A program made the translations under genes and the position numbers. Of a stretch of 7,310 nucleotides of DNA, positions 1 to 5,392 are shown in pieces. This DNA comes from Puniceicoccales bacterium (lineage in GTDB: Bacteria; Verrucomicrobiota; Verrucomicrobiia; Opitutales; JAIRKQ01): positions 1 to 7,310 of the forward strand of contig JAISRG010000069.1 of NCBI GenBank assembly GCA_031273725.1. The letters are read 5' to 3'. Each line of letters starts with the position of its first letter. Within the stretch, counting starts at the first letter, position 1. The notes beneath the pieces were generated by a model. The model was given only the letters and a program-made list of their open reading frames with translations, was not told the origin of the DNA and did not search any database.

Positions 1-20
1 CATAAAATCATTCCCCTTTT
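1..20 (-). promoter_or_regulatory. Putative ribosome binding site and start codon of the next operon gene (sctL?)
   Basis: On the minus strand an AAAAGGGGA element (20-12) lies eight bases before an ATG at 3-1. The sctK-like frame ends ...TTA TG at the edge. If the base beyond the window is A, the frames overlap as ATGA, the classic translational-coupling arrangement, and this ATG opens the next gene. By T3SS gene order that gene would be sctL, the stator protein. The ribosome binding site and ATG are seen; the gene beyond is inferred. Confidence 0.4.
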
Positions 21-431
21 AATTATGAATGTATAAATATCTTGCCCTATGAACTCTGTCAACGCATTCAATTCATTTTTGCTAATTATTTTTATGATGT
101 CCTTGTGATGAAATATGGCACCCGCAACGTTCATGGTACGAGTTAAACGATCTTTGTTGTCTATCACCAATTTTACCGGTTTTGTACAAACATCATAGTC
201 AACGGAATCTTTCAATCCCAATATTTTCAACAAATTTTTTCGGATATCCGTCTGGGTACATCCTGAAGTTAAAAGAATGCTGAAAATACTTTTGTCATAT
301 ACGCTAAAAACTTTTTCAAATTCCCGGTCTGGAAGATATTTTTCCACGTTGAAATAGAAGTCATACCAATTTTTAAAGTATTGGAAATCGGTCGCTATGA
401 CGTTTTTTAGACTTTCAATTCCTATGGCCAT
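1..431 (-). CDS. sctK: Probable T3SS sorting-platform adaptor SctK (YscK-like), 3' end at window edge
   Basis: This open frame runs from ATG at 431 to the window edge: 143 complete codons plus two bases, TG. SctK (YscK/PscK/MxiK/OrgA-type) proteins connect the inner-membrane ring protein SctD to the cytosolic pod protein SctQ, so a cytoplasmic site is expected. No signal peptide or membrane segment is visible. It has an aromatic, charged N-terminus (residues about 16-35, rich in F, Y and W). A helical 'DIRKNLLKILGL' stretch follows (62-73), then 'VAGAIFHHKDIIKIISKNEL' (102-121) and 'LTEFIGQDIYTFIIKRG' (124-140), which resemble the C-terminal helices of the SctK family. The start is supported by a GAGGA ribosome binding site just after the sctJ stop, with a 13-nt gap between genes. 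Gene order sctJ-sctK is usual for T3SS operons. If the next base completes TGA, the protein is only 143 residues against about 200 in YscK/PscK. The family call rests on position and weak similarity. Confidence 0.65.
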   Translation of the reverse strand, partial: MAIGIESLKNVIATDFQYFKNWYDFYFNVEKYLPDREFEKVFSVYDKSIFSILLTSGCTQTDIRKNLLKILGLKDSVDYDVCTKPVKLVIDNKDRLTRTMNVAGAIFHHKDIIKIISKNELNALTEFIGQDIYTFIIKRGMIL

Positions 432-444
432 TTGTAATCCTCAC

Positions 445-1338
445 TTATTTTTCTTCCGGTGGGGTATCCGCGGCATCCGGTTCTTCATCGAGATCACTAA
501 CATTTTGGGAATCATCCTGGACGATTATTGGGCTATTTGTGGCAGGTTTTGGTTCCGCAGTTCCTTTTCTGCTCTTCCTGGATTCGAAGAAGAAAAATAC
601 GGCAGCTCCCATGCTACACAGTAGTAAGATACCCAAGACAATCACTATGGTAAGGAACTTTGCTGCCGCATCGCTTGCCATTCGAAGTCCCATAACGCTC
701 ACATTTGTATCAAAGACATTTTCGATTGCCGTATTATCCTCAGCTGCTACCGGGAATAAGGCAATTGACACCTTGTCATAGTCTAACCCTTGGACACTAT
801 TTGCAACAAGATATTTGATCTCTCGCACTGACTCATCCAAATTTGATCCAACTCTGTAGGTTAAAAATATGGCAGCCGATGCTTCAGTATCTGCGTCGGA
901 ATAGGGGTCATTTTCTGGCAACACTATGTGAACACGCGATGTTAAAACACCGGGAATTTTGTTCAACGTAGAAGCAACGCTTTCCGACAAGGCATACATG
1001 AACCTTGCTTTTTCTTCCAGTGGAGAAGATACCAATCCACTTTTTTGGAAAACTTGCCCTATGGTATTGTATTGCACCCTAGGATATCCATTGGTTTTTA
1101 AAATTTTCTCTGCCCTGGAAAAATCATCGGAGTTTTTCAGCACAATGGTCCATGCTAACTCCAGGCCGGGTTTTTTGCTAATGGGAATGTGGTGTTGTTG
1201 CATCAGGGAAACAATTTCATTCGCTTCTTCTTCTGGCAAATTTGACAGCAAATCAACCTTTCCGCAACCCGCCAACATCAACATCATAAGCAGGGAAGAA
1301 AACAGGCATAAATTTTTATAGAAACCATTTTTTTTCAT
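445..1338 (-). CDS. sctJ: T3SS inner-membrane MS-ring lipoprotein SctJ (YscJ/PrgK/HrcJ family)
   Basis: SctJ forms, with SctD, the inner-membrane ring of the type III secretion injectisome. The protein is 297 aa from ATG 1338. It opens with a lipoprotein signal peptide (MKK..., hydrophobic core 10-23) and the lipobox L-A-G-C, with Cys25 as the lipidated residue. Ring-building domain 1 follows (about 26-93, including VDLLSNLPEEEANEIVSLM), then a linker with the family-typical 'QVFQKSGLVSSPLEEKARF' (95-113), and domain 2 (about 108-198, including SRVHIVLPE and YDKVSIALFP). A transmembrane helix is at 228-251, followed by basic residues (ESRKSRKG) and an acidic cytosolic tail of about 45 residues. 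The frame stays open upstream to 1386, but that start would bury the signal peptide and would lie about 10 nt from the predicted transcription start, so 1338 is preferred. It is longer than YscJ (about 244 aa) because of the pre-membrane linker and the tail. It heads an operon with the sctK-like gene. Confidence 0.95.
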   Translation of the reverse strand: MKKNGFYKNLCLFSSLLMMLMLAGCGKVDLLSNLPEEEANEIVSLMQQHHIPISKKPGLELAWTIVLKNSDDFSRAEKILKTNGYPRVQYNTIGQVFQKSGLVSSPLEEKARFMYALSESVASTLNKIPGVLTSRVHIVLPENDPYSDADTEASAAIFLTYRVGSNLDESVREIKYLVANSVQGLDYDKVSIALFPVAAEDNTAIENVFDTNVSVMGLRMASDAAAKFLTIVIVLGILLLCSMGAAVFFFFESRKSRKGTAEPKPATNSPIIVQDDSQNVSDLDEEPDAADTPPEEK

Positions 1339-1401
1339 AGTAAGTCTTTTCTCGTCTACCAACCACACCAGGTCGTCGTTATTCAAACAATTCTCATATG
1401 T

Positions 1402-1430
1402 ATTATGATCTTTCTTGTAAAGCTAGTCAA
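1402..1430 (-). promoter_or_regulatory. Sigma70-type promoter for the sctJ operon
   Basis: Reading the minus strand, TTGACT (1430-1425) and CATAAT (1407-1402) are separated by exactly 17 bp, and each matches the housekeeping consensus at 5 of 6 positions. Transcription would start near 1395, giving a 5' leader of about 57 nt before sctJ. The hexamers are seen; activity is inferred. Confidence 0.6.
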
Positions 1431-1432
1431 AC

Positions 1433-1449
1433 GAAATTGTTACAAATTC
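1433..1449. promoter_or_regulatory. Near-palindrome next to the sctJ promoter, candidate operator
   Basis: GAAATTGTTACAAATTC is a 17-nt inverted repeat around a central T: seven of eight positions pair, and the fourth (A/A) does not. It ends two bases upstream of the -35 hexamer of the sctJ promoter, a usual place for an activator or repressor site. No regulator gene is in the window, and AT-rich DNA makes such palindromes fairly easily. Confidence 0.35.
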
Positions 1450-1486
1450 AAAATAAATGAAATATTTTTATGCCATAAGCCTTGTT

Positions 1487-2737
1487 CTACTCAGCTTTGG
1501 AAAATTTTCTGATCGCAAATAAAATCATACACAAAAGTATACCTTCAACCATCCGAATCAAATAAAAATATGACCCCAATTGGGTATTGGCAAAGCTGAA
1601 AATGGATACTCCGACCGCTCCAGCAATCGTGGAAGAGCAGTATGCCACGCCAAGAATGGAGCCAACATTTTTCTCTTTAAATATTTTTGACCATACCACT
1701 TGCCTGAGGATGCCATATCCTCCCCAAAAACATCCCGTACCGATGATATACATGCCAAGCCCGAAAATATTACGGCTGATTTCCAGTCCGATTAGTCCGA
1801 AAAGCTGTGAAAAAAGCAACAGCAATATGCATGCCCTGATTCTGTTTTTATCAATTTGATGTCCAAACAGCAATCCGGCAAATACGATGCAATATCCCAT
1901 GTATTTGTAGCTTTTTATGGCAACCAGGGGATCGATGCCATTTTTTCGAAAAATATCACAAATGTGTACCGTTATACCCGTCCCAACGAATGAGGTTAGG
2001 CATAGAATTGACATTAAACCCAAGAAAATCGGTGTTCGAAGAAATTTTTTCTGCGAAGTTGTGGCCAAAAACTTTGGCGGTCTTGCAGAATTTTTGACAA
2101 ACACTGGGATCTCCGGCTCAATATCATGGAATAGCACAAAAAATACCGCCAATGTGACACAACCGATAATGCCCAGTGTTTTGTATGCATTTTGCCAATC
2201 TTCATTTTTTGCCAAAAACCGCATTATGCTGGGCCAATACCCCGTCGCAATTGAAAAAAATGCTCCGCTTAATCCAACGGCAATTCCTATCGCTTTATCA
2301 AAAGCCCTTGAAATTTGCATGCGCCCCAACATGGGGAACATATTTGGCCCAAAGCATCGCAAAATGGACAAATTAAAGTACAAAAATATCGCCGTAAACC
2401 AAATACGGACGGTCGAAGAATTGGAAAACTTTGTGCATAGAAATTGGGTGTTCCCCAGCGTAAAAAATATCAAAGTGCAGACAGCCAAAGCAACCAATGT
2501 TGTCCTCCGAATGCCAATTTTATCCACGAAAAACCCTCCGGGCAATACCAGAAAACATCCCGTTATGGTGGAACACATATAAAGTATACTGAAAATGTTT
2601 CGAGACAATCCAGTACTTACCAGAATTGAATCGGTTATAGCTCCGATGCTAACACTTTGTCCCGGTAATCCGAAAATTATGAGAAAACAGGATAGGCAAA
2701 ATGAAAAAATTAAATATCTATTTGCCGGAATTGACAT
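1487..2737 (-). CDS. Major facilitator superfamily transporter, substrate unknown
   Basis: This is a 416-aa inner-membrane secondary transporter with about 12 hydrophobic segments. The loop after the second helix carries the MFS signature GGFFVDKIGIRR (67-78), and a weaker second-half copy, GHQIDKNRIR, is at 292-301. Near the N-terminus, 'FGLPGQSVSIGAITDSI' (22-38) resembles an MFS subgroup with a GxPGQ...TD motif that I know only as uncharacterised, so no substrate can be named. A central cytoplasmic loop follows 'DIEPEIPVFV' (205-214). I chose ATG 2737; a TTG six bases upstream (2743) would add only two residues. Neither has a clear ribosome binding site, and the predicted promoter would give a very short leader. 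The gene is divergent from rpoZ and lies 148 bp upstream of sctJ on the same strand, with no obvious terminator between. A link to the T3SS is possible but unsupported, because sctJ has its own promoter. Confidence 0.88.
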   Translation of the reverse strand: MSIPANRYLIFSFCLSCFLIIFGLPGQSVSIGAITDSILVSTGLSRNIFSILYMCSTITGCFLVLPGGFFVDKIGIRRTTLVALAVCTLIFFTLGNTQFLCTKFSNSSTVRIWFTAIFLYFNLSILRCFGPNMFPMLGRMQISRAFDKAIGIAVGLSGAFFSIATGYWPSIMRFLAKNEDWQNAYKTLGIIGCVTLAVFFVLFHDIEPEIPVFVKNSARPPKFLATTSQKKFLRTPIFLGLMSILCLTSFVGTGITVHICDIFRKNGIDPLVAIKSYKYMGYCIVFAGLLFGHQIDKNRIRACILLLLFSQLFGLIGLEISRNIFGLGMYIIGTGCFWGGYGILRQVVWSKIFKEKNVGSILGVAYCSSTIAGAVGVSIFSFANTQLGSYFYLIRMVEGILLCMILFAIRKFSKAE

Positions 2738-2751
2738 GCACAAGTTTTTGC

Positions 2752-2781
2752 GTTATAAATTAAATTTGCTTAAAAATACAA
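2752..2781 (-). promoter_or_regulatory. Weak candidate promoter for the MFS gene
   Basis: On the minus strand TTGTAT (2781-2776) and TATAAC (2757-2752) are 18 bp apart, matching the housekeeping consensus at 3 and 5 of 6 positions. The transcript would start only about 7-10 nt before the ATG, which would fit the missing ribosome binding site. In this very AT-rich stretch the match could be chance. Confidence 0.3.
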
Positions 2782-2793
2782 TATTAAATATTG
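2779..2793. repeat. Perfect 15-nt inverted repeat in the divergent MFS/rpoZ spacer
   Basis: CAATATTAAATATTG has perfect 7-nt arms around a central A. It lies midway between the two divergent genes, overlaps the candidate minus-strand -35 hexamer, and shares its last three bases with a TTGACT on the plus strand (2791-2796). It could be an operator for one or both directions. The symmetry is seen; the function is inferred. Confidence 0.35.
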
Positions 2794-2796
2794 ACT

Positions 2797-2824
2797 TTTA
2801 CTCGCATGTTAACTTTTTACTAAT
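2797..2824 (+). promoter_or_regulatory. Weak candidate promoter for rpoZ-smpB
   Basis: TTTACT (2797-2802) and ACTAAT (2819-2824), 16 bp apart, each match the housekeeping consensus at 4 of 6 positions. A better -35 (TTGACT, 2791-2796) exists but has no good -10 at 16-18 bp. A promoter must lie in this 105-bp divergent spacer if rpoZ is transcribed separately; its exact place is uncertain. Confidence 0.22.
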
Positions 2825-2842
2825 TTTTGATAGAAGTTTTTC

Positions 2843-3079
2843 ATGAGAAACGATTACTTGAAGGCAGCCTCTGCGATCATTAGGGAACCTAATATTTTAA
2901 TAAATGTTGTGTCTAGGCGGGTTAAGCAACTAAAAGCAGGTTCTAAGCCCCTGGTTGATTCATTGGAGAAACTTGACATGGAAGATGTTGCGTTGAAAGA
3001 AATAATAGAAGGCAAGATTTCCTATGAGTTGTATTCGGATAAATCGAAACAGGATGGTGATATTTTTGCGAACAAATGA
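2843..3079 (+). CDS. rpoZ: DNA-directed RNA polymerase omega subunit
   Basis: Omega is the small subunit that clamps the C-terminal part of beta' and helps polymerase assembly. The 78-aa product is of normal length for the family. The conserved core helix is NVVSRRVKQLKAGSKPLV (21-38), matching the usual 'ASKRARQL..G..PLV' pattern, followed by 'DVALKEIIEGKI' (48-59), the equivalent of the 'ALREIAEGKI' segment. The N-terminus (MRNDYLKAASAIIREPNILI) differs from the proteobacterial 'VEDCL' form and, from memory, is like that of Verrucomicrobiota. A weak AGAAG ribosome binding site (2832-2836) lies six bases before the ATG. The gene ends in TGA nine bases before the smpB start, so the two are almost certainly cotranscribed. 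The last 15 residues are charged and likely disordered. Confidence 0.87.
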   Translation: MRNDYLKAASAIIREPNILINVVSRRVKQLKAGSKPLVDSLEKLDMEDVALKEIIEGKISYELYSDKSKQDGDIFANK

Positions 3080-3088
3080 TTCCATATT

Positions 3089-3577
3089 GTGAAAAAGTCT
3101 GCAAATCAAAGTGGCGGTACTTGCGAAATTCGCAATAAAAAGATTTTTCATGACTACTTTGTGGGAGAAACATTTGAAGCTGGAATTGTTTTACTCGGAC
3201 CGGAGGTAAAATCCCTACGGATGGGCCGTGCGCAGATTAGCGATTCCTTCGTTCGAGCCAATCGAAATGGCGAATTGTTTCTATACAACACCAATATTGC
3301 AGAGTATAAATTTTGTGAACCGAATGAGTATAACTGCACTCGCCCGCGAAAACTTTTGCTCCATTTCAGTGAAATTAAAAAAATTCTATTCGCCATGGAA
3401 CGTGAAAAAATGTCAATTTTGCCATTGAAGATTTTTTTCAAACATGGCCTGGCAAAAGTAAACATTGCCATTTGCAAAGGCAAAAAGCTTTTTGACAAGC
3501 GCGAAGCTTTAAAGAAGAAAGAAGCTTCCCGTGAAGCCGAACGGGCAATTGCTTCCAGGGTACGCAATTCCAGTTAA
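3089..3577 (+). CDS. smpB: SsrA-binding protein SmpB (trans-translation)
   Basis: SmpB binds tmRNA and brings it to stalled ribosomes, where it mimics the codon-anticodon part of a tRNA. The 162-aa product has the family motifs in order: 'HDYFVGETFEAGIVL' (21-35), GPEVKSLR (37-44), 'QISDSFV' (49-55), TRPRKLLL (84-91), 'KVNIAICKGKKLFDKRE' (123-139), and a long basic, helical C-terminal tail that enters the mRNA channel (140-162). The OB-fold core is complete. The start is GTG 3089; no in-frame ATG lies nearby, and the residues before HDYF match the usual length of the SmpB N-terminus. No good ribosome binding site precedes it, so translation may depend on coupling to rpoZ, whose stop is nine bases upstream. 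The ssrA gene is not found in the 333 bases after smpB. Confidence 0.96.
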   Translation: MKKSANQSGGTCEIRNKKIFHDYFVGETFEAGIVLLGPEVKSLRMGRAQISDSFVRANRNGELFLYNTNIAEYKFCEPNEYNCTRPRKLLLHFSEIKKILFAMEREKMSILPLKIFFKHGLAKVNIAICKGKKLFDKREALKKKEASREAERAIASRVRNSS

Positions 3578-3910
3578 ATAAGAGATGGATAAAAAATGGA
3601 AAATCCTATGGAGAGAAATGGAAACTTCATATTATACTAAATTAATATTGGCTTGCCTCTGGCCCCATAGTGCCAATTTTTACGATTGCCCCTCGTTCAT
3701 TCTTTTCTTTAAGTGTAAATTTGTATTAAATTAGAACAGAATGGACTCGGTTTTATTTGCTTGCTGTTTTGGGTTTTTTTGTCAATACCTGATTAAACTG
3801 CAGATTTGTAATTTTCAATCCTATGGGCATATTTAACGATATTTATACTTTTTTATTTAAAATTTTTTTTGCCCTTTCTGTATTAATTCTTTCTCAGGTT
3901 AGGTTTTTTT
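3578..3910. other. AT-rich intergenic spacer without a convincing gene
   Basis: The 333 bases between smpB and the antiporter gene are much more AT-rich than the flanking genes, with many T runs. I see a possible terminator at 3647-3681 and an unpaired-looking T-rich leader. A distant inverted repeat pairs GGGCA (3825-3829) with TGCCC (3870-3874), with an inner TTTAA/TTAAA pair. TATACT (about 3845-3850) could be a -10 for the antiporter, but no good -35 accompanies it. No tRNA fold, ssrA or CRISPR-like repeat is seen. One 49-codon frame (3585-3734) is not credible as a gene. Confidence 0.6.
3647..3681 (+). terminator. Possible terminator of the rpoZ-smpB operon
   Basis: ATTGGC (3647-3652) pairs perfectly with GCCAAT (3672-3677), and the 3' arm runs straight into five T residues (3677-3681). 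It lies 70 bp after the smpB stop. The 19-nt loop is large and the stem short, so this is a weak intrinsic terminator at best. Confidence 0.4.
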
Positions 3911-5260
3911 ATGTGCATGTCTAATTCCGTTGTCGCGTCCATTACGTCTATTTTAATAATGTGCGCATTGCGTATAAATGTGGTAATCGCATTGACAACG
4001 GGAGCCATTGTTTGCGGATTGGTCGATGGAAAGTCCTTTGAAATGGCACTTTTTGTTTTTTCAAAAGGCCTTGGGGGAGGTGCAACAATTGCTCTGAGCT
4101 ATGCCATCCTTGGAGCATTTGCGTCCGCACTGGCTCACTCTGGATTTTCAAATTTTTTGATGTCGAAAATATTTCGACTATTAAATGCCAATTCCAGTAA
4201 AGGAGAAGAAGAAATCACAAATGTGGAAGGCAATAAAAAGGCTAAGTTTATTATATTTTTCACCATAGGAGCAATGGCCATCGCTTGTAAAAATATTATC
4301 CCGGTACACATTGCATTTATTCCCATTTTAATCCCCCCAATGATTGGCGTTTTTAATGCCATACGAATTGACCGTCGGTCGATTGCTTGCATCATCACAT
4401 TTGGAGTAATAGTTGCCTACATGATTATTCCCATGGGATTTGGTGAAATTTTTCTAAAAAATATAATGCTACATTATTTGCATGTCAATGGTGTGGATAT
4501 TTCGATGCATGATTTAATCCATGCGTTGCTATACCCAGCCCTGGGAATGGCTATCGGTCTATTGGTCGCCCTCGTCCGGTATAGAAAACCGAGGTATTAC
4601 CAAAATATTAGGGTAAAAAAATTGGAAAATGAAGTGGCATTTTCTCGAAAAGACTTTGTCGTCTCATGCGTGGCAATAGTTGCTGCATTGGTGGTGCAAT
4701 TGTTGGCCAAAGCAATCATTTTAAGTGCATTGGCAGGATTTTTCTTGCTATCGCTTGGTGGTGTCGTGAGAAGGAAAGATTCGGACGATGTGGTTACGGC
4801 TGGATTCAAAATGATGGCCCTCATATCATTTACCATGATAGCTGCCGCTGGATTCGGCCATAGTCTGCAAGCATCCAACGGCATCGGTGCAATTGTGAAG
4901 TGGCTTGCTGTGCACGCGTTCAATAGTAAAATTTTAGCATCGTTTTGCATGCTATTCGTGGGATTTTTGGTATCCATTGGCCTAGGATCATCATTTTCTA
5001 CGGTTCCAATTGTCGCCACCATATATGTCCCCCTTGGACTAAAGTTGGGTTTTAGTCCGGCCGCAATTGCAATAATAGTAGCGGTGTCTGGTATTATGGG
5101 AGATGCGGGATCTCCGGCATCGGACTCCACACTTGGACCAACCATGGGATTAAATACCGATGGCCAGCACTCTCTGGTTTGCGACACGGCCATTCCCACG
5201 TTCCTGCATTTAACAATCCCCACATTTTTGTCCGGATGGGTGGCGTCCATTTTGCTGTAA
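3911..5260 (+). CDS. Na+/H+ antiporter-family transporter (NhaC/YuiF type)
   Basis: This is a 449-aa polytopic inner-membrane protein of the Na+/H+ antiporter superfamily branch that includes Bacillus YuiF and related permeases. The decisive motif is GDAGSPASDSTLGPT (397-411), followed by 'GLNTDGQH' (413-420) and 'IPTFLHLTIPTFLSGW' (428-443), the family's C-terminal signature. A glycine/serine-rich 'SIGLGSSFSTVPIVATI' (355-371) is the other conserved half-helix. About 11-12 hydrophobic segments are visible, with a charged cytoplasmic loop at 93-112 and another at 223-249. Members are annotated either as Na+/H+ antiporters or as amino-acid permeases, so the substrate is open. ATG 3911 has a TTAGG ribosome binding site seven bases upstream; an in-frame ATG at 3917 is less well placed. 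dapA follows after 132 bp, so a role in amino-acid traffic is conceivable, but the sequence does not show it. Confidence 0.85.
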   Translation: MCMSNSVVASITSILIMCALRINVVIALTTGAIVCGLVDGKSFEMALFVFSKGLGGGATIALSYAILGAFASALAHSGFSNFLMSKIFRLLNANSSKGEEEITNVEGNKKAKFIIFFTIGAMAIACKNIIPVHIAFIPILIPPMIGVFNAIRIDRRSIACIITFGVIVAYMIIPMGFGEIFLKNIMLHYLHVNGVDISMHDLIHALLYPALGMAIGLLVALVRYRKPRYYQNIRVKKLENEVAFSRKDFVVSCVAIVAALVVQLLAKAIILSALAGFFLLSLGGVVRRKDSDDVVTAGFKMMALISFTMIAAAGFGHSLQASNGIGAIVKWLAVHAFNSKILASFCMLFVGFLVSIGLGSSFSTVPIVATIYVPLGLKLGFSPAAIAIIVAVSGIMGDAGSPASDSTLGPTMGLNTDGQHSLVCDTAIPTFLHLTIPTFLSGWVASILL

Positions 5261-5279
5261 TTTTTCGACGGTACACAGC

Positions 5280-5306
5280 TGGCCTATCGGCGGCCATAAA
5301 AATTTT
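5280..5306 (+). terminator. Weak GC-rich hairpin after the antiporter gene
   Basis: TGGCC (5280-5284) pairs with GGCCA (5292-5296) across a 7-nt loop, 19 bases after the stop codon. The stem is followed by TAAAAATTTT and not by a direct T run, so termination would be partial at most. Confidence 0.3.
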
Positions 5307-5353
5307 GGGAAAATTAGAAAATTTTGTTACTTTTCCATGGTCAAATGGGAAAA
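5299..5353. promoter_or_regulatory. Repeat-rich dapA upstream region with imperfect hairpin
   Basis: AAAATTTTG occurs twice in the same orientation (5299-5307 and 5318-5326), 19 bp apart, and AAAATTTT is itself palindromic. Just after, TTTTCCAT (5331-5338) and ATGGGAAAA (5345-5353) form an inverted repeat with one bulged G and a 6-nt loop, flanked by TAC and GTA that could extend it. It lies 40-60 bases before dapA and could be an operator or a leader structure. A TATCAT (5363-5368) is a possible -10 but has only a poor -35. The repeats are seen; a regulatory role is inferred. Confidence 0.3.
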
Positions 5354-5392
5354 TAGTATTTCTATCATCCAACGATAAAGGATTATGTTACC

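Noticed and set aside
1336..1386. Longer sctJ start at 1386, adding 16 residues before the signal peptide
   Set aside because: It would place charged residues before the lipoprotein signal peptide and start about 10 nt from the predicted transcription start. ATG 1338 gives a textbook MKK...LAGC signal.
1468..1478. TTATGCCATAA palindrome just after the MFS stop codon, as a terminator
   Set aside because: The arms are only five bases with a one-base centre, so an RNA hairpin would not be stable; no T run follows on the minus strand.
1917..2582. A 221-codon plus-strand frame antisense to the MFS gene
   Set aside because: It is a mirror of the transporter's coding strand; the opposite frame has clear MFS motifs and membrane helices, while this one has no family features.
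3585..3734. A 49-codon plus-strand frame after smpB, starting MDKKWKILW
   Set aside because: It has no usable ribosome binding site spacing, no recognisable motif, and runs through the candidate terminator.
3578..3910. tmRNA gene (ssrA) next to smpB
   Set aside because: No tRNA-like ends, no plausible tag reading frame and no GC-rich stems are visible in the spacer.
4597..5250. A 217-codon minus-strand frame antisense to the antiporter gene
   Set aside because: The plus-strand frame carries the GDAGSPASDSTLGPT signature; the antisense frame is a by-product of codon composition.
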